Assembly (NCBI GenBank): GCA_050298555.1
Contig: JBNKUL010000070.1
Location: forward strand, 1 to 64,000
Reading direction: 5' to 3'
Source of the DNA: JAPHSX01 sp050298555
Lineage (GTDB): Bacteria; Pseudomonadota; Gammaproteobacteria; Thiohalomonadales; Thiohalomonadaceae
DNA: 64,000 nt
Of the stretch, positions 34,200 through 42,610 are shown piece by piece. A program made the position numbers and the translations under genes. Below the pieces are notes generated by a model, which worked only from the letters and a program-made list of their open reading frames with translations, had not been told where the DNA came from and did not search any database. Numbering within the stretch: the stretch's first letter is position 1; the number at the start of each line of letters is the position of its first letter.

Positions 34200-35657
34200 A
34201 TGACGCTGCTACGAACTCTGTCTATGCAACAGCTGCTGTGGGCGCTGCTGCTCTTTATCACCCTCTTCGCGCTGCTGCCGTGGCAGCCTCAGGGGCCCTT
34301 CGATGCCCGCGACTGGTCGCTGATCGAGGGGGTAGAGGTCACCATGCCCTGGTGGCAGATGCTAATCGAGCCGTTCAGCGCCTTCGGCCACATCATCATC
34401 GGTGCCCCCGACTTTCGTCTTGCCGCCATCTCAACGGCGATCTGGCTGGCGCTCCTGACCTGGTTGTGGGTCTTCCTGCGTAGCGAGCAGGCGCTCTGGT
34501 GGCGCCGCGGCCTGTGGGCGAGTGTGGTGTCGCTGTTCGCCCTGTGGTGTGTGCCCGCCGCTATCGTCTTCTACTCGTTTATCCATTTTCCCGGTTGGCA
34601 GCTGCAGCTGGCCGATCCCCAGTGGCTCGCCGCCGACCTGCAGACCCACACCCTGGGCTCCCACGACGGCATGGTGCGTGCTGACTACAACCTGCGCTGG
34701 CACCAGGCGCGCGGTTACGACGTGATAGGGATGACCGAGCACGACGAGACCAGCGGCAGTTTCTACGCCGAGCAGCTGGCGCAGCGCGAGGGCGGCCCCC
34801 TGGTGATCCCCGGGGTGGAGATGGTCAACGAGTATGACGGTTTTCTGCTCGGCGTGGGTCTCAAGCCCGATCAGCCGGTGCTCTATGGCCGGCGCGCCGA
34901 TATCGGCTACTCGAAGCGCTTCGCCGAGAACCTGCACCGCGATCATCAGGCGGCGCTGATCTCCCTGGCCTGGCAACTCGATGCCGCGTCGGTGGAAAAG
35001 CTGGCCGATGACGGGGTGGATGCCTTCGAGCTGGTCAATGCCGGTCACCCCGATATTCCCGACACGGTGCGTAACGAGATGCTGCGTCTGGAGCGCGAGG
35101 GGCGCATCCGCCTGGTCAGCTCCAGTGACTGGCACGGCTGGGGCGGCTATTCGCGCACCTGGACGCTGCTGCGGGTGCCCGGACAGGAGCAGATGAGCGA
35201 CCAGCAGAAGGCGGACTACATCGTTACCCTGCTGCGTGAGGGGAGCCGGGAGGAGGTGGTGCCGCTAGCGGCCGGCTACCAGGGCGAGCAGAGTATGGTC
35301 CGCAAGCTCTTCTCCCCCCTCGTTGAGACCGCCCGCTATGCCGCCGAACTCTCGCCCAGCCGCCTGCTGGGTTGGTGGTTGTGGGCCGTGGTGCTGTGGC
35401 TGCTGGCGCGACGACTGCGCGAGTCGGGGCTGAATCCTGCCCGACTGCTGTGGTCGGCCTGCCTGTTTGCGGTGGCGGGTCTGCTGCTGTGGAAGGGGGT
35501 CACCCTGCAGGATGTCCGGCCACAGGGCGATGTCATCTTGAGTGATATCACCGCAGAACGTGGCCTGCTGGCGATGCAGGTGGCGGTGCCGCTGCTGCTT
35601 GCCGCCTGCTGGCTGGTTTTTCGGGCGTTTCGCGACCGACAGGATCACAAGCGCTGA
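34200..35657 (+). CDS. Membrane-anchored PHP-domain phosphoesterase-like protein
   Basis: A 485-residue protein with N-terminal membrane helices (to about residue 130), a PHP metal-dependent hydrolase domain, and two to three C-terminal helices. PHP motifs are visible: ADLQTHTLGSHDG, GMTEHDET, VIPGVEM and SSSDWHGWGG, supplying His/Asp/Glu metal ligands. The likely role is hydrolysis of a phosphate ester at the membrane. PHP domains are usually soluble, so this layout is uncommon. ATG 34200 or the GTG 3 bases earlier may start it. Its stop overlaps the next gene (TGATG). Confidence 0.75.
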   Translation: MTLLRTLSMQQLLWALLLFITLFALLPWQPQGPFDARDWSLIEGVEVTMPWWQMLIEPFSAFGHIIIGAPDFRLAAISTAIWLALLTWLWVFLRSEQALWWRRGLWASVVSLFALWCVPAAIVFYSFIHFPGWQLQLADPQWLAADLQTHTLGSHDGMVRADYNLRWHQARGYDVIGMTEHDETSGSFYAEQLAQREGGPLVIPGVEMVNEYDGFLLGVGLKPDQPVLYGRRADIGYSKRFAENLHRDHQAALISLAWQLDAASVEKLADDGVDAFELVNAGHPDIPDTVRNEMLRLEREGRIRLVSSSDWHGWGGYSRTWTLLRVPGQEQMSDQQKADYIVTLLREGSREEVVPLAAGYQGEQSMVRKLFSPLVETARYAAELSPSRLLGWWLWAVVLWLLARRLRESGLNPARLLWSACLFAVAGLLLWKGVTLQDVRPQGDVILSDITAERGLLAMQVAVPLLLAACWLVFRAFRDRQDHKR

Positions 35658-37111
35658 TGCTGTCTCACTCCGCCAAAGTAACCGATGCGGTGCGGATGAC
35701 GCTGCTGCTTGTGGCCGTTACCTCCCTGTTCCACCTTTTCGTCATCGGCCGAATCGACCTCAGCGTCGATGAGGCGCACTATGCCCTCTACGGGCTGAAG
35801 CTCGACTGGAGCTACTTCGACCACCCGCCGATGGTGGGGTGGCTACAGGCGCTGGCACTCGCCTTCTCCGAGCAGGAGTTTGCCCTGCGCATCTGGCCGC
35901 TGTTGCTTGCGGCGCTCTCCTCGCTGCTGCTCTATCGACTGACCCGCGAGCTGTTCCCGGAAGAGGGGCCGTGGGTGGGGTTCGTTGCGGTGCTGCTGCT
36001 GCAGTCGGCCGTTATCTTCCAGCTGCTCTCCATCGCCCTGGTGCCGGAGCTGCCGCTGCTACTGTTTGCGCTGTTGGCGGTACTCTATCTGCACCGTGCA
36101 GTGGAGCAGGGGCGTTGGGGTGACTGGTTGCTGTTAGGACTCTGTTTCGGCCTGGCGGGGCTCTCCAAGTACACCGCCATCACCCTGGTGGCGACCGCAC
36201 TCATCTACCTGCTGTGGCAGGGGGAGTGGCGCCAGCTCGTTTCGGCCAGGCTGTGGGCCGCGGTGGGCGTGGCGCTTATTGTAATCCTGCCGGTGCTCTA
36301 CTGGAATGCGAGCCATGACTGGATCTCCTTCCTCTACCAGCTGGGCCACGGCATGCCCGAGCGCGAGTGGCAGGGGGCACGTTTCCTGCGTGGCCAGGCG
36401 GGGCAACTGCTGGCCTACTCGCCGGCCATCTTCATCTTCGGCGTACTCGCCCTTGTCGCGGCACGCAGGGAGCTGGGACACCCGGGGGTGAGGCTGACGG
36501 TTGCCCTGGCGCTGCCGGTGCTGCTGCTATTCGGCTGGAGCAGCGGCTTCGAGGAGACCCTGCCGCACTGGACGCTGCTGGCGTGGGCCGCCCTGGCGCC
36601 GCTGACGGCACGCTGGCTGGTGGCGAAGTGGCAGCGGCTGAGCGTGCGCCTCTTCGCCTATCTCTCCCTTGGCTATTCGCTGTTGCTGACGCTGCTTATT
36701 CACAGCCAGTTCGCCTTTAGCTGGATGCCCTTCGAACCGCTGGAGCACCCGCTTGGCGACCTCTACGGCTGGCGCGAGGCGGCGCAACATGGTGTTGCCC
36801 TGCGTGCCTCCGAAGAGGAGGCGCTGCTGATCGGTAACTGGTCGATGGCCAGCCGCATCGCCTGGTATGCCAGGCCGGTGGCGGTGAAGGTGATCGATGG
36901 GCGTTATGACCAGTTTGACCTGTGGTACGGTGGCCTGCAGCAAGGGGAGGGGGGGCTGTTAATCGTGCCGGACCTGCTCGAAGGGCGAAGCGCCAAGGAG
37001 GACCTGGGCAAATTTGAACGCTGTGATCAACTGGAGCAACTGCTGGTGCCATTAAACGATAAGCCGGTACACCGTTTTACCTACTACCGATGCGAAGGCT
37101 TCCATGGATAA
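35657..37111 (+). CDS. GT39/GT83-type membrane glycosyltransferase (ArnT-like)
   Basis: A 484-residue multi-helix protein of the polyprenol-phosphate-sugar transferase family, whose ArnT members add aminoarabinose to lipid A. The loop DEAHYALYGLKLDWSYFDHP holds the catalytic Asp-Glu and HPP motif (about 37-57). About ten membrane helices precede a periplasmic C-terminal region. It overlaps both neighbours, so it is tightly coupled to them. The sugar and acceptor are unknown. Confidence 0.8.
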   Translation: MLSHSAKVTDAVRMTLLLVAVTSLFHLFVIGRIDLSVDEAHYALYGLKLDWSYFDHPPMVGWLQALALAFSEQEFALRIWPLLLAALSSLLLYRLTRELFPEEGPWVGFVAVLLLQSAVIFQLLSIALVPELPLLLFALLAVLYLHRAVEQGRWGDWLLLGLCFGLAGLSKYTAITLVATALIYLLWQGEWRQLVSARLWAAVGVALIVILPVLYWNASHDWISFLYQLGHGMPEREWQGARFLRGQAGQLLAYSPAIFIFGVLALVAARRELGHPGVRLTVALALPVLLLFGWSSGFEETLPHWTLLAWAALAPLTARWLVAKWQRLSVRLFAYLSLGYSLLLTLLIHSQFAFSWMPFEPLEHPLGDLYGWREAAQHGVALRASEEEALLIGNWSMASRIAWYARPVAVKVIDGRYDQFDLWYGGLQQGEGGLLIVPDLLEGRSAKEDLGKFERCDQLEQLLVPLNDKPVHRFTYYRCEGFHG

Positions 37112-38858
37112 GCAGTACCAACCGACTCTCAGCCAGTTGAGTAAGAGTCCGTGGGCCTGGCTGCCCATGGTGCTGCTTCTTCTCGCCATGGGAATGGTGT
37201 GGGGCAGCGACGCCAATCAGGCGCTGTTCCTCTTCTTCAACCAGTTCAGCCACTACACCGGCGGCTGGATTTGGCAGAACATCACCACCTTCGGTGATTC
37301 GCTGGTGATCTTCAGCCTCGCCCTGCTGTTTATCGAGCGTCGCCCCGACCTGTTGTGGACGCTGCTCTTCTCGGGGCTGGTCAGTACCTTGATCGTACAC
37401 GGCCTGAAGGAGTGGATGCTGGTGATGCGCCCGCCCGCCGTGCTACCCGCCGACCAGATCACGGTGATCGGCATTGCGCACAAGGCGGTCTCCTTCCCCT
37501 CGGGCCACACCACCGCCGCCTTCACCGTCGCCGCGCTGTTCTGCCTGGAGCGCTTCTCCGGTCGCCTGAAGGCCCTGCTCCTGGCCGCCGCAGTGCTGGT
37601 GGGCTTTTCACGCATGGTGGTCGGTGTGCACTGGCCGCTGGATGTGTTGGGCGGGGCGCTGTTCGCCTGGTTCTCTACCCTTATCGCCTTCACCCTGGCG
37701 CCGCGCATACCGTGGGGTGTGAGCGACTCGGCGCAGCGCATCTTCGCCGTGCTGCTGCTGGCAGCGGCGTTGTCGCTCGTCTTCTTCCAGGAGAGCGGCT
37801 ATAGCGGCGCGCGCTGGCTGGAGATCACCGTTGGCCTGTTGGCGGTGGCCCTTGCCCTGCCCAGTCTTAAACTGCTGTTTACCCGACGTGCGCCGAAGGA
37901 CGAAGGGGAGGTGAGTAGCGAGGAGCTGGAGGCGGCGGGCGGCGGCTCCTCCCTGGGGGTGGTGGTACGCATCGTCATTACGCTGCTGATCTTCGGCCTG
38001 CTGTTCCGCTCGGTAGACTTCGACGGCGTAAAGCAGAGTGTCGAGAATATCGTGCCGCGCCTGCTGTTGCTCGGCGTGCTGTTCCAGATAATGAGTACCA
38101 TGCTGGCGGCCTATCGCTGGTACCTGGTGATGCAGCCGCTGGGTTATGAGTTCAATTTCAGCTTCTTCCTCAGGAGCTATTTCAAGGGCAGCTTCTTCAA
38201 CCAGGCACTGCCGACCAGTATCGGCGGCGATGCCATACGAGTGCTCGATGTGGCACGCCGCCAGGGGCGCAAGCGCGACGCCTTCTATGGGGTGTTCATC
38301 GATCGGGTGCTGGGCCTGGTCGGGCTGCTGCTGCTCAACCTTATTGCCCACGCCATTAACCCTGAGCTGCTGCCCCATGGGGTCTTCCTCACGGTCACCT
38401 GGCTGGTGGCCTGTGGCCTGGCCGGTTTTGTCGTGCTGTTGCTGCTGCACCGCATACAGTGGCTGGAGCGCTGGCGTATCACCCGCGTGTTCCTGAAGAT
38501 CTCCCGTCAGCTTGGCAAGGTGGTGCACAGTCCGCTCAAGATGGGTAGCCAGCTTGGCCTCTCGGTAATGGTACACTTGCTCGCCTTGATCGCGATCTTT
38601 CTCATCGGCCGCAGTGTGGCGGTGGAGTACGACCTGCTGACCTTCCTCATCGTCGTGCCGCCGGTGATCCTGCTGACCCTGATCCCCCTCTCCTTGGCGG
38701 GATGGGGAATTCGCGAAGGGGCGATGATCGGCTTTTTCACCCTTATTGGGGCCGATCAGGCGGCGGTGTTGGCGATGTCGATTGTCTATGGCGTGGTGTT
38801 GATCATCGCCAGCCTGCCTGGACTGCTCGTTTATCTAAAGGGGCGATACAACCTGTGA
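37104..38858 (+). CDS. Fusion of PAP2 phosphatase and LPG-synthase-type flippase domain
   Basis: A 584-residue protein. The N-terminal PAP2 domain has all three phosphatase motifs: Lys102-Arg109-Pro110, PSGH at 132-135, and SR...H (170-176, GFSRMVVGVHWPLD). After a short linker, the C-terminal ~300 residues are a hydrophobic region resembling the lysylphosphatidylglycerol synthase membrane domain (YbhN/UPF0104). This pairing suggests lipid dephosphorylation coupled to lipid movement. It overlaps the upstream glycosyltransferase by 8 bases. I infer, without proof, use of an undecaprenyl- or glycerolipid-phosphate. Confidence 0.82.
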   Translation: MDKQYQPTLSQLSKSPWAWLPMVLLLLAMGMVWGSDANQALFLFFNQFSHYTGGWIWQNITTFGDSLVIFSLALLFIERRPDLLWTLLFSGLVSTLIVHGLKEWMLVMRPPAVLPADQITVIGIAHKAVSFPSGHTTAAFTVAALFCLERFSGRLKALLLAAAVLVGFSRMVVGVHWPLDVLGGALFAWFSTLIAFTLAPRIPWGVSDSAQRIFAVLLLAAALSLVFFQESGYSGARWLEITVGLLAVALALPSLKLLFTRRAPKDEGEVSSEELEAAGGGSSLGVVVRIVITLLIFGLLFRSVDFDGVKQSVENIVPRLLLLGVLFQIMSTMLAAYRWYLVMQPLGYEFNFSFFLRSYFKGSFFNQALPTSIGGDAIRVLDVARRQGRKRDAFYGVFIDRVLGLVGLLLLNLIAHAINPELLPHGVFLTVTWLVACGLAGFVVLLLLHRIQWLERWRITRVFLKISRQLGKVVHSPLKMGSQLGLSVMVHLLALIAIFLIGRSVAVEYDLLTFLIVVPPVILLTLIPLSLAGWGIREGAMIGFFTLIGADQAAVLAMSIVYGVVLIIASLPGLLVYLKGRYNL

Positions 38859-38871
38859 CAGGGGAGAAATA

Positions 38872-40083
38872 ATGAAAGTCGATACGATGCGGCAGATCGA
38901 TTACTACGCAGGGGTGCCGCTCTGTTTTGCCTTTACGCAGCTGTTCAAGCTCGGTCGCCTGCTGCGCCCCTGGCGCCGTAGCGAACCGAAGCGGGTGCTG
39001 TTCGTTGAGCTCTCGGAGATGGGCAGCGCCATCATTGCCGACCCGGCGATGCGCAAGATGCGCGACAGTGGTGCCGAGCTCTACTTCGTCATCTTCAGCA
39101 AGAACGCTCCCAGCCTGCGTCTGCTTGGCACGGTGCCGGAGGAGAATGTCTTCCATATCGATGAGAGCGGCCTCTTTCCGCTCGCCTTTTCCAGCCTGCG
39201 TTTCCTCGCCTGGACGCGCCGCAACAAGATCGACACCGTGATCGACCTGGAGCTCTTCTCCCGCTACAGCGCGCTGCTCACCGGCCTCTCCGGTGCCAAC
39301 AACCGTATCGGTTACCACGCCTTTCACAACGAGGGGCTCTACCGCGGCGAGCTGCTGACCCACCGGGTGGCGTACAACGCCCATATGCACATCGCCAAGA
39401 ACTTTATCGCCCTTATCAATACGGCGCTGGCGCAGAAGCCGGAGTTGCCCTATTCGAAGACCCTGATCAGCGATGACGAGATCCAGCTGGCCAGGGTTCG
39501 TGTCGAGGAGGAGGAGCTGGAGGCGATGCGCCAACGGGTGCGTGAGGAGTACGCTGATTATGATGCGGGCAGGCAGCGTATTGTCCTGATCAACCCCAAC
39601 GCCAGCGAGCTGTTGATCCAGCGACGCTGGATGCCCGAGCGTTATGCCGAGCTGATGCGTCGTATCCTTGCCGCCTATGACGATGTGGTGGTGCTGATTA
39701 CCGGCGCCCCCTCCGAGCGCGAGGAGGCGGAGGCGCTGAAAGGGGAGGTGGGGCACGAGCGTTGTGTCAACTTCGCTGGCCGGGTGAAGTTTGCCGAGCT
39801 GCCCGCGCTCTACACCATTTCAACTTTGATGGTGAGTAATGATTCCGGTCCCGGTCACTTCTCCGCCGTCACTGAAATGCCGAGCTATGTGATCTTCGGT
39901 CCGGAGACCCCGGCCCTCTATGGTTCGCTGGGTGACAGTACACCTATCTATGCGGGGCTGGCCTGTTCTCCCTGCGTTAGCGCTGCCAACCACCGCAAGA
40001 CACCGTGTCACGACAACGTCTGCCTGCAGGTGATCAGCGTGGAGCAGGTGTTCGACACTATCAGGCCGCGGCTCGATAAATAG
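38872..40083 (+). CDS. Glycosyltransferase family 9 (heptosyltransferase-like)
   Basis: A 403-residue GT-B protein of the ADP-heptose transferase family used in LPS core assembly. The N-terminal half begins VLFVELSEMGSAIIADPA; the C-terminal half holds NDSGPGHFSAV (donor site, about 322). A run of cysteines near the end (CSPCVSAANHRKTPCHDNVC) is typical of many GT9 proteins. It follows the PAP2 fusion by 13 bases and ends before a strong terminator. Confidence 0.85.
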   Translation: MKVDTMRQIDYYAGVPLCFAFTQLFKLGRLLRPWRRSEPKRVLFVELSEMGSAIIADPAMRKMRDSGAELYFVIFSKNAPSLRLLGTVPEENVFHIDESGLFPLAFSSLRFLAWTRRNKIDTVIDLELFSRYSALLTGLSGANNRIGYHAFHNEGLYRGELLTHRVAYNAHMHIAKNFIALINTALAQKPELPYSKTLISDDEIQLARVRVEEEELEAMRQRVREEYADYDAGRQRIVLINPNASELLIQRRWMPERYAELMRRILAAYDDVVVLITGAPSEREEAEALKGEVGHERCVNFAGRVKFAELPALYTISTLMVSNDSGPGHFSAVTEMPSYVIFGPETPALYGSLGDSTPIYAGLACSPCVSAANHRKTPCHDNVCLQVISVEQVFDTIRPRLDK

Positions 40084-40102
40084 CGTCACGATTCACTAGA
40101 CG

Positions 40103-40134
40103 AAAAAAAAACCCGGCTGATGCCGGGTTTTTTT
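40103..40134. terminator. Bidirectional rho-independent terminator
   Basis: An A-run, arms ACCCGGC / GCCGGGT, then seven T, between the GT9 gene and soxA, which converge. Confidence 0.92.
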
Positions 40135-40149
40135 CGGAGTGTGCCGTGC

Positions 40150-40986
40150 TTACTTGCGTGAGCTCGGTGCATTTACCTCAATACCATTACTCATGTAGTT
40201 GAGGAAGTACTCCAGCGCAACGTACTCGTCGCTTTGTGCCTTGAACGGCTTGGCGCGAACCTGCTTGTTACAGCCACCGAAACGGCGGTGCATGGTGCCC
40301 AGGCCCTTCCACTTCAGGCGGTGAACCGGGAAGTGGCTGGGGTGGCCAAGTGCCGGGCTAAGGGTATCGGCGCGGATTTGGTTACCGGCGTTATCCTTGT
40401 GGCAGTTGGCGCAGCTCAGGTTCAGCTGACCACGCTTGGCGTAGAAGTGATCCTTACCACGCTGGTAAATGGCCAGTGCACGCGGGTCATTCGGGACGGT
40501 GATGTTGATCTTCTTGCCATTGGAGGTGGAGGCCATGTAGGCGGAGATGGAGGCGATGGCGCCTTTCTTCCACTTCAGGGGCTTCTCACCATTCGCCTTA
40601 CGGCAGGCGTTGATCTCACCCTCGAGGGTTTTGACCTTGCCGCTCTTGGCATCGAAGTAGGGGTAGTTCTGACGAATACCCTTACCGCCGTTCTTGAAGC
40701 AGCTGGAGTAGGTCTTGCCATTGGCAAACGGGGTGTTGAAGAGTTCTTCACCCTTTTCTACTGCCTCTTCGTAGGGCGGGAATTCCTCGATGGCTTCCCA
40801 TGACTTACGCGCATCGGCGTTGATGGCGTAGACGCCGTTCTGGAACTCATTCAGCGGAACACCGGGGAAACGCTTCATGTAGTACTCACGGAAGGACTTG
40901 AGGTCCTCACTGGGGCTTGCTTGTACAGCAGCCGGCATGCCTGCGAACAGGGCAACCAGGGATGCTGTGAGTGCGATTTTACGCAT
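40150..40986 (-). CDS. soxA: Sulfur oxidation c-type cytochrome SoxA (monohaem type)
   Basis: SoxA with SoxX forms the c-type cytochrome that links thiosulfate to the cysteine of SoxY. The 278-residue protein has a signal peptide (to about 23). The first haem site reads CFKNG (no CxxCH), so this is the monohaem form; the second is CANCHKD. The catalytic cysteine that carries the haem-ligating persulfide is in FGGCNKQVRAKPF. It is the last gene of soxXYZA; soxB is not in the window. Confidence 0.94.
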   Translation of the reverse strand: MRKIALTASLVALFAGMPAAVQASPSEDLKSFREYYMKRFPGVPLNEFQNGVYAINADARKSWEAIEEFPPYEEAVEKGEELFNTPFANGKTYSSCFKNGGKGIRQNYPYFDAKSGKVKTLEGEINACRKANGEKPLKWKKGAIASISAYMASTSNGKKINITVPNDPRALAIYQRGKDHFYAKRGQLNLSCANCHKDNAGNQIRADTLSPALGHPSHFPVHRLKWKGLGTMHRRFGGCNKQVRAKPFKAQSDEYVALEYFLNYMSNGIEVNAPSSRK

Positions 40987-41042
40987 TATTCTGACTCCTC
41001 GTTCTTCTGGGGGGCTCTCTATGGCGATTTGGCGGTAATGCC

Positions 41043-41360
41043 TTATTTAACCTGTGCTTCGGCGGAGTCCTTATTGCCGAGGTTATCGACCCAGCTCAGG
41101 GAGATGGCGTCGCCCTTGTTGGCACCTTCGATCTTGAAGGAGACATAGGGATTGGTAGAGATGGCACCACCCCACTGAGCGGTCATAGCGTCAGCACCGT
41201 TGTGGGTGCAGCTGACTTCCTGGATGTAGTGGGCGGGGATGACCTTGCCGGTCTTCTTGTCTTTACGCAGACCGGTTTCCATCGGGTGCTTGATCAGGGC
41301 CTTTACTTCGCAGACGCCCTTCTTGACCTTGGCACGGATTTTAATGCTTGACTTAGCCAT
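41043..41360 (-). CDS. soxZ: Sulfur carrier subunit SoxZ
   Basis: SoxZ pairs with SoxY to form the periplasmic carrier of the Sox pathway. The 105-residue protein has the expected beta-rich sequence (IKIRAKVKKGVCEVKALIKH, MTAQWGGAISTNPYVSF). No own signal peptide: SoxZ is exported with SoxY. It lies 56 bases from each neighbour. Confidence 0.96.
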   Translation of the reverse strand: MAKSSIKIRAKVKKGVCEVKALIKHPMETGLRKDKKTGKVIPAHYIQEVSCTHNGADAMTAQWGGAISTNPYVSFKIEGANKGDAISLSWVDNLGNKDSAEAQVK

Positions 41361-41416
41361 TGCTGAATTCTCCTAAACGCTTAAATCTTGTGTCGGTTAC
41401 TTAGTGTCGCAGCCGA

Positions 41417-41881
41417 TTAACCGCCACAACCACCGATGGTGACTTTGACATTCTTACGGGCGCTGTAGACCTTGCCGCCAGCCTTCACAACGGCGATGAC
41501 GTCGGAGGTCTTACCCATCTTGATGCGAGTGGAGATATAGCCCTGAGCACCTTTGCCCATGGAGAAGCTGGCAACCAGCGGGGTAGCGTTCTGCTCGGAC
41601 AGGATGGTGATGGACTCAACACCGCTCATGTTGGCAGTGATCTTTACCGGTACCACGGCGCCGTTTTCGGCAATGTCGGGGGCGTCGAGCTTGATAGCGT
41701 CACTGGGGGTGGAGAGGTCGGTGCCTACGGCGCCTTTCAGGGCGTCTTCGACACTCTTTGCCTCGAAGGCGGCTTTGGGCCACGCCGCGAGAACCTGGCG
41801 GGGGCTAACCAGGCCAGCACCGACAGCAACGGCTACCATGCCGCTGGCCAGACCGCCCTTCAGAAATACTCTACGCTTCAT
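41417..41881 (-). CDS. soxY: Sulfur carrier subunit SoxY
   Basis: SoxY carries the sulfur intermediate on the cysteine of its C-terminal GGCGG motif, present here at the very end. The 154-residue precursor has a twin-arginine signal (MKRRVFLKGG). ATG 41881 is chosen because GAGGAG lies 10 bases upstream; an in-frame ATG at 41908 is inside that site. Folded export by Tat would carry SoxZ along. Confidence 0.96.
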   Translation of the reverse strand: MKRRVFLKGGLASGMVAVAVGAGLVSPRQVLAAWPKAAFEAKSVEDALKGAVGTDLSTPSDAIKLDAPDIAENGAVVPVKITANMSGVESITILSEQNATPLVASFSMGKGAQGYISTRIKMGKTSDVIAVVKAGGKVYSARKNVKVTIGGCGG

Positions 41882-41931
41882 GTTCACGTTGAAACTCCTC
41901 AGATTCATGTATGGGTAAAATTGGGGCTAGC

Positions 41932-42303
41932 TTACAAGCTATAAATAAACTCAACAACTTTGTCGATCTCTGACTCGGTCAGGATCTCGTGACGCCCGAA
42001 AGGAGGCATCATGGTGTTGCTGTTTTTCACAGTCGCGTCCCAAATTTGGGCGCGCAGCGCGCTCTTTTCGGGGAAGCGGGCCTTCATCGCAACCAGTGCC
42101 GGACCGATGTTGCCCGCCAGCTTACCGCCTTCGATTTGATGGCACGCCAGGCAGTTGCCCTTCTTACGGTTGAAGGCAATCTTTTGGCCCTCTGCGATCA
42201 TTTGTGCGTCAGCTGCAGCAGCCAGTTGGGGGGTAGCACTCAAGGCGCCGATGATGGTGGCCATCGCGCCTGCAGTAGAGATAAAACGTGCGGCTTTCCG
42301 CAT
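41932..42303 (-). CDS. soxX: Sulfur oxidation c-type cytochrome SoxX
   Basis: SoxX is the monohaem partner of SoxA. The 123-residue precursor has a signal peptide (cleavage near 30, LAAAADAQ), the haem motif CLACH and the axial methionine in NTMMPPFG. The start at 42303 follows GGAGGATACC. It is the first gene of soxXYZA. Confidence 0.95.
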   Translation of the reverse strand: MRKAARFISTAGAMATIIGALSATPQLAAAADAQMIAEGQKIAFNRKKGNCLACHQIEGGKLAGNIGPALVAMKARFPEKSALRAQIWDATVKNSNTMMPPFGRHEILTESEIDKVVEFIYSL

Positions 42304-42610
42304 GGTATCCTCCAAAGTCTCTTTCTTATGGTGTTGCGATAACAGACACGTACTCATTCCGCTACGCTCGCTATTACCGCGATAGTCCCTTGCCAAATCC
42401 AGATTTCCTGTAGCAGCCAATAACCGAGCTGCAGGATAAGGATGTTCGTAGCATACCCACTGCAACATGGAACGCAAGAAAAAACGCAAAAAACTCGTTA
42501 TATATTAGTATATTAGCGTTTTATCATGAGGGTCGTTGCGGGTACGGGTAGGGGTTTACCCTAATGCGTGGCGTCGTGATCCCCGATGGGGGTTTACCAC
42601 GACTTGATGG
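42304..42610. other. Intergenic region between soxX and bepA with regulatory features
   Basis: 307 bases without a supported gene. It holds the sox promoter region (below), a tandem TATATTAG repeat (42501-42516), an A-rich tract, and two GGGGTTTACC copies (42551-42560, 42589-42598) near the 3' end of bepA. A hairpin with arms GTCGTG / CACGAC spans 42573-42602 and has no T-run. Confidence 0.5.
42450..42477 (-). promoter_or_regulatory. Possible sox promoter
   Basis: On the minus strand: TTGCGT, a 16-base spacer, TATGCT. It lies ~147 bases before the soxX start. The tandem TATATTAG pair lies ~24 bases further upstream and could bind a regulator or aid polymerase as an UP-type element. Confidence 0.45.
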
